Assembly: GCF_050946515.1 (NCBI RefSeq)
Contig: NZ_JBMNUX010000014.1
Span: 1-64,000 of the forward strand
Origin: Tractidigestivibacter sp050946515
GTDB lineage: Bacteria > Actinomycetota > Coriobacteriia > Coriobacteriales > Atopobiaceae
Direction: 5' to 3'
DNA: 64,000 nucleotides
Under the pieces are notes generated by a model, which was not told where the DNA came from, ran no database searches, and saw only the letters and a program-made list of their open reading frames with translations. This document shows positions 1-8,460 of the stretch, in pieces (the first letter of the stretch is position 1; every line of letters begins with the position of its first letter). The position numbers and the translations under genes are program-made.

Positions 1-76
1 TGGTGCGCCCTGAGGGGGTCGAACCCTCGACCTTGGGATTAAAAGTCCCCTGCTCTACCAACTGAGCTAAGAGCGC
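1..76 (-). tRNA. tRNA-Lys (anticodon TTT)
   Basis: The reverse complement folds as a full cloverleaf. The seven-base acceptor stem is GCGCTCT paired with AGGGCGC, the D-arm contains AGCTCAGTTGGTAGAGC, and the T-arm contains GGTTCGACC. The anticodon loop CTTTTAA reads TTT (Lys). The CCA end is encoded at the very edge of the window. Confidence 0.97.
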
Positions 77-123
77 GCATTCAATCTGAGCAGAGCAATT
101 CTACCACGCAGAAGCCCAGCCCC

Positions 124-1404
124 CTACTCCCAAGGCCACTGACCGTTAATGAAGACGGGAGTTTCCGTTCCATCAGCGGAGACGCCCCAAATGTTGAGGT
201 CGTCAGAACCCACCATAAAGTCAACATGTATCGCGCTTTGGTTAACCCCTGCGGCCACAAGCTGGTCCTTGTCCATCTCAAGGCCACCACGAACGCATTC
301 TGGGAAGCCCATGCCAAGCGCGAGATGGCAGCTAGCGTTTTCGTCGTAGAGCGTGTCATAGAAAAGCACGCCACTTTGGCGAATGGGCGTGTTCTTGGAG
401 ACGAGCGCGACCTCGCCCAAGCGCACGGAATTCTCATCCGTCTCAAGAATGTGCTTGAGCACGTCACGACCGAGCTCGGCATCATAGTCCACAACCGCAC
501 CATGCTCAAAGCGCAGCCAAAAGTCTCGCACAACCTGCCCATTGTGAACGAGAGGCATAACGGAGTGAACAATGCCGTCCACCCTCATGCGATCGGGAGA
601 GGTGAAGACCTCCTCGGTAGGAATGTTGGGGAAAAAGACCGTGCCATCCTGGGTTCGACCTGCGCCGCCTTCCCAAATATGACCCGCGGTAAGCCCCACC
701 GTAAGGTCCGTTCCGTTGGAAGAACGGTAGCGCAGAGCATCATAGTGCTTGCGGTTGAGCGAGCGCTTTGCGTGCTCAAACGAGGCGTTGTGGGTTTCCC
801 AAGCGCTCTCAGGGTCCTCCCCGTCTGCGCGAGAGGTTTCGAGGATGGCAACCCAAAGGCGATAGACGGCCTCGGCGGGAGAAAGCTCAGGGAAGACCTC
901 CTTGGCCCACGCCTCAACGGGCGCACCTGCGATGCACCACGCGTTGTAGCCAAAGTCCATGCCGTTTCGGTAGTCAATGCACTGCTCGTTATGCGCACGC
1001 GCAGCCAAAGCAGGCTTCATGGGGTCAATTCCCTTGAGCGACGAAGGATCTGCACCCTCAATGAACAAGAAGGCGGCCCCGGCCTTTGCCAAGGAGTTCA
1101 GCTGCTCGCGCTCCCAGCTTGGTACGGTCTTGAACCAGTCGGTGTCAACGTTCTCGTACGTCATGCGCGAGACTTCGTCGTCACGCCAGCGGACCGTCAC
1201 GTGAGACGCCCCCGCAGCATAGGCCGCAGAAACGATGCGACGGGCAAAGTCCGCACGCTCAACGGGAATGGAAAGCACCAGCTCTTGGCCCTTATGCAGC
1301 GCGACGCCCTTCTTCACAATAAGGTTTGCGTAGTTGTCGATCTTCTCTGACAGAGCATTGGTTGCCAGCCTGCATTCCTCGTCGGTCATGGGAATGATGC
1401 CCAC
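124..1404 (-). CDS. M29-family metallo-aminopeptidase
   Basis: Predicted cytoplasmic aminopeptidase of the thermophilic metalloprotease (M29; AmpS/PepS) family, which removes N-terminal residues from peptides using two metal ions. Family blocks seen in the C-terminal half are NIPTEEVFTSPD, LGEVALV, FYDTLYDENASCHLALG and IHVDFMVGS; they carry the Glu, His, Tyr and Asp positions that hold metal and catalysis in known members. The 426 residues match the usual size of about 410. The open frame extends further upstream, but that part runs through tRNA-Gly. The GTG at 1404 has a GAGGGGAG ribosome site five bases upstream and is preferred; the ATG at 1389 is the alternative. It lies alone between two tRNA genes. 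The family assignment is firm; the natural substrates are unknown. Confidence 0.9.
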   Translation of the reverse strand: MGIIPMTDEECRLATNALSEKIDNYANLIVKKGVALHKGQELVLSIPVERADFARRIVSAAYAAGASHVTVRWRDDEVSRMTYENVDTDWFKTVPSWEREQLNSLAKAGAAFLFIEGADPSSLKGIDPMKPALAARAHNEQCIDYRNGMDFGYNAWCIAGAPVEAWAKEVFPELSPAEAVYRLWVAILETSRADGEDPESAWETHNASFEHAKRSLNRKHYDALRYRSSNGTDLTVGLTAGHIWEGGAGRTQDGTVFFPNIPTEEVFTSPDRMRVDGIVHSVMPLVHNGQVVRDFWLRFEHGAVVDYDAELGRDVLKHILETDENSVRLGEVALVSKNTPIRQSGVLFYDTLYDENASCHLALGMGFPECVRGGLEMDKDQLVAAGVNQSAIHVDFMVGSDDLNIWGVSADGTETPVFINGQWPWE

Positions 1405-1458
1405 GGTTGCTCCCCTCTCATAGGCCCGTTCGCTATGTCTCGTTGTACTTTTACCCAC

Positions 1459-1482
1459 AAAAAAGGCCCCCGTTTGGGGGCC
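1459..1482 (-). terminator. Intrinsic terminator after tRNA-Gly
   Basis: The minus strand reads GGCCCCC, a four-base loop, GGGGGCC, then six T. It lies just downstream of tRNA-Gly and upstream of the aminopeptidase, so it separates the two transcripts. Confidence 0.8.
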
Positions 1483-1492
1483 AGAGTCTCCC

Positions 1493-1567
1493 TGGAGCGG
1501 GCAACGGGATTCGAACCCGCGGATGATGGCTTGGGAAGCCATTGCCTTACCACTTGGCGATGCCCGC
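1493..1567 (-). tRNA. tRNA-Gly (anticodon TCC)
   Basis: The reverse complement gives acceptor stem GCGGGCA with TGCCCGC, anticodon loop CTTCCCA (TCC, Gly), T-arm GGGTTCGAATCCC and an encoded CCA end. Confidence 0.96.
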
Positions 1568-1935
1568 ATGCGTGGAGATTTTATCACAGAGCATGACCGT
1601 TTTTTGTCTCCTCATTTGAACGACCGCTAACCATCACACGCAAAACGTCCCTTGCTTCCTGCAGGGTGTTGAAAACCCAGCTCAGAGCCCGTAAGAAACG
1701 CGATAGATAGCCGATAGCCAGCGGCAAGAATGCCGAAAGGGGCCCTCGCTAAGCTTCGTGTCCCACAACGAGGCTAGGAGGGCTCATGAGAGTGTCACCG
1801 AACAACAAACAACTGAAGGCTATTTCAAAAAGATCCAGAGAGGAGAGCCGGCGCGTACCGCGCGCACGGCTTCTGGGAGGAGACCCCCTGCGCGGCGGTC
1901 CAAACGTCGGACCAGGTCACGCAGGGAGAATGTCA
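1568..1935 (+). other. Long 5' region of the surface-protein gene, no certain gene
   Basis: This is a 368-base stretch between tRNA-Gly and the signal-peptide start of the surface protein. A perfect AGGAGG at 1776-1781 precedes an ATG at 1786 that is in frame with the surface protein and would add 50 residues, rich in Arg and poor in normal codon bias. GCCCTC (1742-1747) can pair with GAGGGC (1778-1783) and so could hide that ribosome site. The 1850-1920 part is GC-rich with short hairpins, for example GGTCC/GGACC. I do not recognise a riboswitch family. It may be a structured leader, a short leader peptide, or a genuine N-terminal extension. Confidence 0.4.
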
Positions 1936-4900
1936 ATGTCACACAGACTACCCGTGATTGTCGTAGCGGTGATTTCGACGCTCGGTTTTCTGCTTATTGC
2001 GGGAGGCACGGCCCCGGCATCTGCGGAAACGGGGGATGTGGCATACTTCTACAACGCATGCACGCCTGAGTCTTATCGTCCAGAGACTGCAGACGAAGCA
2101 GATGCTGGAGTCTTTCAGGAGTTTGCCGAGAGCATGGGTCTTTACCAGCGTGTCGGCGACCCGCACAAGACGGGCATCGCCTATTGCCTGGACAACACGT
2201 TGGGCGGACCAGGCTATGGAAAAATCGAGTACACCGCTACCGAGACGGCAAATCCTGGCATCTCCTACATACTTGCGCACGGCTATCCCGTGACAACCAC
2301 GATTGAGGGAACCGACTACTCAAGTGGCGATGCGCGCATGATCACGCAAATTGCCATCTGGGATTACGAGCATGGTTTCACCATGAACACGACAAACGAC
2401 GAGCAAAAGGCCGAATACGAAGTCGGACTTGCGCTCTCCGCAGAGGCAAAGGAGTATGCCCAGTCTGGTGGAGAGAGCCTTGGTGAGTTTTGGGTCTATA
2501 CGCCGAGTACCCCTTCGGCACAGCGGATAGTGCTATGCGGTGCTGTCTTCGGAAAGCCCGAGATTGAAAAGAAATCCTTGGATCCAAACGTAACCGCTGA
2601 TAACAGCAACTATTCGCTAGCCGGAGCAACCTTTGGTCTCTACTCCGACGAGAGCTGCTCAACACAGGTAGCAACGTTGACGACAGACGAAGAAGGCATA
2701 GCTTCCGCAGGAAGCATGATTCCTGGTACGTATTGGATAAAGGAGCTCACTGCACCGAAGGGCTATAAGCTGGACAAGAGCGTCCATAAGATAACGGTTG
2801 AGCCGGCACAGACTGCAAAGCTCACAGTAGAGGATGGCGCAATCTATGCCACGGCTACTGCATTGCTCAAGAAAGTCGATTCCACGAGCAATGCTCCGCT
2901 TGGAAACGCCGAATTTTCTGTCTCGTACTATGAAAACACCAAGGGCAACGCGGAGGGCACCCCCACAAGATCATGGACGCTGAAAACCGACAAAGACGGC
3001 ATCCTTCGCGTGAGCCAAGACGCCCTTGTTTCCGGAGACGCGCTTTTCACCAATGCCGCTGGGGACGTCGTAATGCCTCTAGGCACGTACGTAATCCAAG
3101 AGTCAAAGGCTCCTGATGGCTACTTGCTATCAGACACGTCTTCCCATGTGGTTGTTGTTTCCACAGACAAAGACGGCAATGCGGTTGTCTCAGGCAACGA
3201 GAATCTAACGGTAAGTGACCAGCCCGTTCGTGGCGGGGTCAAGCTATACAAGATCGATGCCCAGACGCAAAGCACAACGCCAACCGGAAAGGCAACTCTT
3301 GAAGGGGCAACTATTGCCATCAGAAACGTCTCTGGTCATGCCGTTGTTGTGGACGGGAAGCGCTATGAGGACGGCGAGGACGTTATAACCCTTACGACAG
3401 ACAAAAACGGTACCTGCCAAACTGCTCAGGATGCCCTCCCCTTTGGCACCTATGAGGCACACGAAACCCGGCCATCGCAGGGCTATCAGCTCAACTCCGC
3501 TTGGAAAGTCCGCTTCTCGATTACCAAGAGCAGCAAGTTCGTTGACCTGCAGAAAAGCGCCCTTCCCGAAAAAGTCATCCGGACTGACCTCAAGGGCGTG
3601 AAGGTAGCGACCGACACGGAAAAAGGCATGGCGAATGTACCTTTCCTCGTAACAAACATGGATACTGGCGAGAGCCACGTAGTAGTAACGAACGAGGATG
3701 GCGTTCTTGATACAAGCTCAGCGTCCTCGCCACATTCCAACAAGACGAACGAGAATGACAAGGCTTACAACGCAAGCACGGGCAAGATCGATGACTCGAT
3801 GCTGGACAGCAAGGCTGGCGTCTGGTTCTTCGGCACCACTGAAGCGAAGGGGTCGGTTGACGACAACGAAGGAGCACTCACCTATGGCACCTACAAAATC
3901 GAAGAGCTCCGCAGCGAGGCGAATGCTGCCTATGACCTCGTTACGTTAAATGCGACTGTTTCGAAGAATGAGGCGACTGTCGATCTTGGCACCATTAGCG
4001 ATGACTTGACGCCTGTGCCAGAGATTGCAACCACGCTCACAAATGCCGAGGGAGACAAAGTTGTTCCAGCAACTGAAGGCGCCGTTCTCATTGACAAGGT
4101 CCACTACAAGGACCTTACCGCCGGAAGCTCGTACACGCTTAAGGGCGAGCTACATCTTGTTGATGCAGACGGCAATGACGAAGGCGTGATAGCAACCGCA
4201 GAGCAAGAGTTCTCACCCAGCAGCACGGAAGGCTCTGAGACAATTACGTTCATATTTGATGCCTCGCAGCTCAAGGGATCGTCGGTTGTGTCATTTGAGA
4301 CGCTCTATCAGGAAGAGAAGAAAGTCACGTCTCACGCCGACCTGGACGACAAGGGGCAAACTGTCACGGTGCCCTCCCTTTCGACGACGCTTGCCGGAGA
4401 CGTTGACCATGAGTCCTACGCAGCTGCAGACCAGATTGTCCTAACTGACACCATCACCTATCACGGTCTTGAGGTTGGAAAAGCCTATACGGCAACGGGA
4501 ACGCTCCATCTAGTTGCCGAGGACGGAAGCGACGCGGGCATCCTTTACGACAAGAACGGAGACGAGGTCACCGCATATGCAGACTTCACGCCTACCGCTT
4601 CCGATGGATCTGTGCAGGTGGTGTTCACGTTCGCGGCGCCGGACAATCTTGCGAATCAGAAGGTCGTGGCATTTGAGAGCATTGGCAAGGGCAGCACGAC
4701 CTATGCAACGCACTTTGACATAAGCGATACTAACCAGACTGTGACTTTCCCAAAGATTGAGACTTCCGCCAGCGACAAATCGGATGGCGACCATGAAATC
4801 GTGGCTAGCAAAGACCAAGTTGTCGTTGACACCGTAAGATACGAGAACCTCTGCCCCGGCAAGGAGTACACGCTCAAAGGAGAGCTGCATCTGGTAAACG

Positions 4901-5286
4901 AGGACGGGTCTGATGGTGGCACGTTGCGGTCAGCAGAACAGGCTATTGTTCCTGAAGACGCTGATGGAGAAGCGAGCGTTGAGTTTGATCTAGACGCCTC
5001 TGAGCTAGCAGGGCGAACAATTGTGGTGTTTGAGACGTTGGAGAGAGATGGGAAAACCGTCGCGGCGCACTGTGACCTCTCCGACCCATCCCAAACCGTG
5101 AGCGTTTATGACGAAAAAACACCAAAGACATCCGTCACCGCGGGACCAACACCGCTACCCAATATGGGAGATGACTCGACGTCCGCCCTGCTCGTTGGTT
5201 TGGCTTCGCTAACCGTCATTTCTGGGGCAGGAATCATAAGCCACATGAGCAACAAAAAGAAGAGTCGAAGGTCCAACTGGAGGTAA
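1936..5286 (+). CDS. Sortase-anchored surface protein: thioester (TQXA), SpaA/Cna-like and VaFE repeats
   Basis: Large cell-wall-anchored adhesin-type protein of 1,116 residues. The signal peptide is at about 1-30 (cut after ASA). An N-terminal TQXA thioester domain follows, with the Cys of AYCLDN (C84) and the Gln of ITQIAIW (Q138) as the expected crosslink pair; such domains bind host amines covalently. Next come SpaA/Cna-B-like domains (KAPDGY-type ends), then three VaFE/T-Q ester repeats (nt about 4018-5100) with the YTL-G and V-FE-L words and terminal QTV. The tail has LPNMG (1074-1078), a membrane segment and KKKSRR. LPNMG is not a standard LPXTG. The start at ATG 1936 has AGGGAG seven bases upstream; ATG 1786 is an in-frame alternative with a perfect AGGAGG. 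The role as adhesin is inferred from the domains. Confidence 0.9.
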   Translation: MSHRLPVIVVAVISTLGFLLIAGGTAPASAETGDVAYFYNACTPESYRPETADEADAGVFQEFAESMGLYQRVGDPHKTGIAYCLDNTLGGPGYGKIEYTATETANPGISYILAHGYPVTTTIEGTDYSSGDARMITQIAIWDYEHGFTMNTTNDEQKAEYEVGLALSAEAKEYAQSGGESLGEFWVYTPSTPSAQRIVLCGAVFGKPEIEKKSLDPNVTADNSNYSLAGATFGLYSDESCSTQVATLTTDEEGIASAGSMIPGTYWIKELTAPKGYKLDKSVHKITVEPAQTAKLTVEDGAIYATATALLKKVDSTSNAPLGNAEFSVSYYENTKGNAEGTPTRSWTLKTDKDGILRVSQDALVSGDALFTNAAGDVVMPLGTYVIQESKAPDGYLLSDTSSHVVVVSTDKDGNAVVSGNENLTVSDQPVRGGVKLYKIDAQTQSTTPTGKATLEGATIAIRNVSGHAVVVDGKRYEDGEDVITLTTDKNGTCQTAQDALPFGTYEAHETRPSQGYQLNSAWKVRFSITKSSKFVDLQKSALPEKVIRTDLKGVKVATDTEKGMANVPFLVTNMDTGESHVVVTNEDGVLDTSSASSPHSNKTNENDKAYNASTGKIDDSMLDSKAGVWFFGTTEAKGSVDDNEGALTYGTYKIEELRSEANAAYDLVTLNATVSKNEATVDLGTISDDLTPVPEIATTLTNAEGDKVVPATEGAVLIDKVHYKDLTAGSSYTLKGELHLVDADGNDEGVIATAEQEFSPSSTEGSETITFIFDASQLKGSSVVSFETLYQEEKKVTSHADLDDKGQTVTVPSLSTTLAGDVDHESYAAADQIVLTDTITYHGLEVGKAYTATGTLHLVAEDGSDAGILYDKNGDEVTAYADFTPTASDGSVQVVFTFAAPDNLANQKVVAFESIGKGSTTYATHFDISDTNQTVTFPKIETSASDKSDGDHEIVASKDQVVVDTVRYENLCPGKEYTLKGELHLVNEDGSDGGTLRSAEQAIVPEDADGEASVEFDLDASELAGRTIVVFETLERDGKTVAAHCDLSDPSQTVSVYDEKTPKTSVTAGPTPLPNMGDDSTSALLVGLASLTVISGAGIISHMSNKKKSRRSNWR

Positions 5287-5300
5287 ATAAGGCCGAGCCA

Positions 5301-5332
5301 TGCGGGAGCGCCATTTCCTGGTCGCTCCCGCA
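5301..5332. terminator. Hairpin between convergent genes
   Basis: TGCGGGAGCG pairs perfectly with CGCTCCCGCA across a 12-base loop, in the 65-base gap where the surface-protein gene and the M28-like gene converge. The T-run is weak on both sides, so it may act as a bidirectional terminator. Confidence 0.6.
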
Positions 5333-5351
5333 CAAAGCTCTTTGATTCTCG

Positions 5352-8228
5352 CTAAGACCGGCGAATGATCTCTGTCACAAGCTGAGCAACGCGCTCAATC
5401 TGTTCAGCATCAACGTTTTCCCAGACGTCATTGGACTTGTGCGAAAGCGCAGGCAGTCCGTCGTCCCCCAGACCCATGATGGTGGCAGAACGCACTGAAG
5501 ACCTCATTGCCAATGTAGCGTCAGTGTCAATCCAATCATATGGGGTGGAGCCAAGATCAATGTGCAGGTCCGAAGAGGTCTTTGTAAGCAGTCGAGCAAT
5601 TCGGCGATCAATGCGGCGAGGGAACTCGGCACCCTCCCGCGTAAGAAGCGAGAGCTCGCCCGCGCCGACACACTCAAGGTTCACGAGGAACGCACCTCGA
5701 ATGTCGCGACGATGCTCTGTCAAGAAGGCCTTCATACCCGCATTGCCAAGCTCAGAGGACCCCAGAGCGACAAACCAGATGTCGTGAGAGATGAGCTCGT
5801 CATATCCCATGTTCAGAACCTCATTGCGAAGCTCGTCCTCAGTAGGAACGTCGTTAGATGCCCCGTTGGGCTGGCTGGTTGCTGCCTGAGCATCCATGGG
5901 CTCATCGAGCTGATTGATGGCATCCTCAGGAGTCTGAGGCGCCTGTTGCTGGACGCCCTTGGGATCGTCGTCGACAAGCCTCAGATCTCCGCGCGGCGCA
6001 GCGCCACCCTTCCAGCTAGATCCTCCGCCATTCTTTGGAGAGCGACGCCGCTTCCTGCTTTCAGACTTGATGTCGTCTGGGGTAATGACATCAAGACCAT
6101 CCTGACTTGGAGAAGCAGGGGCATTGCTCGCCCTGTTTGGCGCAGCACTGTTACGGGGGTAGCGGCTGTTCACAAGCGGCGTGCTCTGGACGCCGCGCTG
6201 ACGCGCCGTCGGCGTCGTCGGCCTTTCGACACTAATGCGCGTTGCATTGGGGTCGGTGCCAAACGGATCTGAACTCTTGGAGGGATCAGGAAGATCATAG
6301 AGTGCTGCGCGGCGAGCAACGCTCGATATCTCGGGTCGATACGAAGATTGCCCCCACGTGGGATCGTCGGGTGCTGCGGGAGACGGAACCGGGTCAGCCG
6401 GAAGCGACTGAGTGTCGGCGGCATCATAGACGCCGTCTAGATTGTCCATTCCGCTCGTATCCCTCTCCCCCACGCTGCCAAGATCGTTCGAGTCTTCAGC
6501 AAACCTGAAGCGAGTTACCACGGTAGCCTGCGGATCAGCGGGCTCTGCCGTATGAGCGGGCGTGGATGAAATCGTGGGAACGTCGTTGAGCGTTTGCGAG
6601 GGCGCAAAGGCAACGGGCTCAGGGGCCGTAGCCTCGTCTGTCGGACCCCTGTCGCCCACGTTGGCGTTGGTCGCAACATTGGTCTCAACGTTTTGCGACA
6701 CAGTAGCAGTGGGAACAACCGGAGTGCCCATGTTTACATCAGAGACGTCAATGCGTGGGGTGCTGTCGGAGGCAGAAGGCGCAGCAACCGTAGCTTCGGG
6801 AGATGGCTCTTCGCCTTTTGCGTCACGATGGAAAAGTGACGTCAGTCGATCCTTGAGAGAAGGACTTGAAGTCTTAGCGGGTGCCTCGTTGCTCTGCTGC
6901 TCAATATCCGCTGGCTCGCCACCAGAAGCCTCGCCTGTCGAGACCTTCTTGCGAGGAATGAGGTTTGAAATCTTCGGAAGGCGTAGCGTGTTTGTCTTCT
7001 CGGACTCGCTCTCTTCGGGCTCGATGTCGTCGATGTCGTCGATGTCGTCGTCCATCGGCGGCGCGTCAACAGTAGCGACAGGAGCGACGGTCGCCGGTAT
7101 CGGTGCTTGCACAGGCTGGACGGCAGCCGAGGGCGGCACGTAGGTCTCTCCCCATACCTCGCAGTTATGCTCGACGTACGAAATCTCGCAGTTGGCGGGG
7201 AGGATGCCCATCTGTCGAATCATCTCCTCGCCATGGCGAACGCCGACCACAGGCTCGGGCTTGTCAGCGAGGGGAATCTGAGTTGTGGGCTCCGCAGCGC
7301 TAACGACGGTCTGATCAGCATCGCCTTCGGTCTCGGGCGTCTCGCCCTCATCGGGCTCAGGCTGCGAAGCAACTTCCGGAGCCACGCTCTCGGGTTCGGA
7401 GGGAGCGACAGGCGTCACGGCAGCAGCCGCAGCGACAGCCGAGGCATCACGCATGGCATGTTCGCGTTCGCGGGAGCGTCCAGAAACAAGGTGCTCCTCA
7501 GTCGGATGGACGTTCTCAAGAATTCCCATCATTGCAGCAACGCCAGACTTGTTGTCATTAGCGCCCAGCGTGCACGGGGAGAACCGCTGATATATGACGT
7601 CAATGCCCTCTAGAAGAATCGGAATCGCGCAAATGATGCCAACTATCCACATGACTTTGCGGAATGGGGTCGGCAAAAACGTCAGCACCTGGAGAAGCCC
7701 GCAGACGCCAACAATCAAGACGATAGCGGAGAAGTACTTCCGAACCTTAGGCAAGTACGCTCCGAGCGTAGACCCATAGATGAAGCTCTCGTGGGGCGCA
7801 TCATAATGAGCCACGATCACGATTGGTCGCTTGCCCTTGGTAACAAGATCGCCCGTTCCCTTGTGGAAGGCAACGACGTTCTGGCTACGGACAGTAGGTC
7901 CAAGGTTAGAAAGGAAGCTTCCACCGATGCCAAGATGGTTGAGAACAAACAGCACTGCAGGCACAAAGGCGAGCAGCATGCCGATGATGGGAAGCGCTCC
8001 CGCATCAATTCCAGAAAACAAGATGCCAACGAACATCAAGATAAAGAGGATTGACGGAGTCAATCGCGCAAAGGAGTTAGCGTCAAACTCCTCGATCTTG
8101 GTGTCAACGTTGTGGTTTCGCATCAATTCGGCTATTGTCTCGGCGGCCTGTAACTCCTCTTGGCTGTTCGCCGGAGAGATGCCGATCTGGTCGTCCAGAT
8201 AGTCCATGTATTCTTGTGTCGTGGCCAT
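5352..8228 (-). CDS. Membrane M28-like peptidase with a large disordered insert
   Basis: A 958-residue protein. Residues 1-50 are soluble. Two membrane segments lie at about 55-100 and one or two more at about 165-205. The peptidase parts are VAHYDAPHES (H141, D143), LGANDNKSG (D225), GSSELGNAG (about 823-831) and LPALSHKSNDVW (H about 930). Between ND and SSEL sits about 550 residues of low-complexity Pro/Glu/Ala/Asp/Thr-rich sequence at 245-800, with an acidic run of DDID repeats. In active M28 enzymes the GSSEL position reads G-x-E-E, where the first Glu is the general base; here it is Ser, so catalysis is doubtful. The start has GGAGGG nine bases upstream. Family membership is clear; function is not, and the insert may be a scaffold or substrate-binding arm. 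Confidence 0.8.
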   Translation of the reverse strand: MATTQEYMDYLDDQIGISPANSQEELQAAETIAELMRNHNVDTKIEEFDANSFARLTPSILFILMFVGILFSGIDAGALPIIGMLLAFVPAVLFVLNHLGIGGSFLSNLGPTVRSQNVVAFHKGTGDLVTKGKRPIVIVAHYDAPHESFIYGSTLGAYLPKVRKYFSAIVLIVGVCGLLQVLTFLPTPFRKVMWIVGIICAIPILLEGIDVIYQRFSPCTLGANDNKSGVAAMMGILENVHPTEEHLVSGRSREREHAMRDASAVAAAAAVTPVAPSEPESVAPEVASQPEPDEGETPETEGDADQTVVSAAEPTTQIPLADKPEPVVGVRHGEEMIRQMGILPANCEISYVEHNCEVWGETYVPPSAAVQPVQAPIPATVAPVATVDAPPMDDDIDDIDDIEPEESESEKTNTLRLPKISNLIPRKKVSTGEASGGEPADIEQQSNEAPAKTSSPSLKDRLTSLFHRDAKGEEPSPEATVAAPSASDSTPRIDVSDVNMGTPVVPTATVSQNVETNVATNANVGDRGPTDEATAPEPVAFAPSQTLNDVPTISSTPAHTAEPADPQATVVTRFRFAEDSNDLGSVGERDTSGMDNLDGVYDAADTQSLPADPVPSPAAPDDPTWGQSSYRPEISSVARRAALYDLPDPSKSSDPFGTDPNATRISVERPTTPTARQRGVQSTPLVNSRYPRNSAAPNRASNAPASPSQDGLDVITPDDIKSESRKRRRSPKNGGGSSWKGGAAPRGDLRLVDDDPKGVQQQAPQTPEDAINQLDEPMDAQAATSQPNGASNDVPTEDELRNEVLNMGYDELISHDIWFVALGSSELGNAGMKAFLTEHRRDIRGAFLVNLECVGAGELSLLTREGAEFPRRIDRRIARLLTKTSSDLHIDLGSTPYDWIDTDATLAMRSSVRSATIMGLGDDGLPALSHKSNDVWENVDAEQIERVAQLVTEIIRRS

Positions 8229-8460
8229 ACTATATTGCCCTCCGCTGGTGCTCGTTCACGGTGCACATACGTGAATGAATGCACATATACCCGGTCAGTA
8301 TACGTCTTGTTGTCACAGTTTCATTCCGCAAGACCCCTGTGAGGCCACATTTTGCCTGTTAAGATAACTTTCTTTACATCTTATGCGCGTATTTTGCGAA
8401 GCTGGTTTCAGTTATCGTGTCATGTACTGGCACCAACGATACGTGGCATGGAGAGCGCGC

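Noticed and set aside
226..1350. 374-codon open frame antisense to the M29 aminopeptidase
   Set aside because: No ribosome site or family blocks; the opposite frame is a complete known enzyme.
1405..1587. Upstream continuation of the aminopeptidase reading frame to 1587
   Set aside because: It reads through tRNA-Gly and its terminator; the GTG at 1404 has a good ribosome site and gives the normal family length.
1759..1772. TCCCACAACGAGG as another copy of the array motif
   Set aside because: Similarity is confined to eight bases and the context is the surface-protein leader; it is too weak to count.
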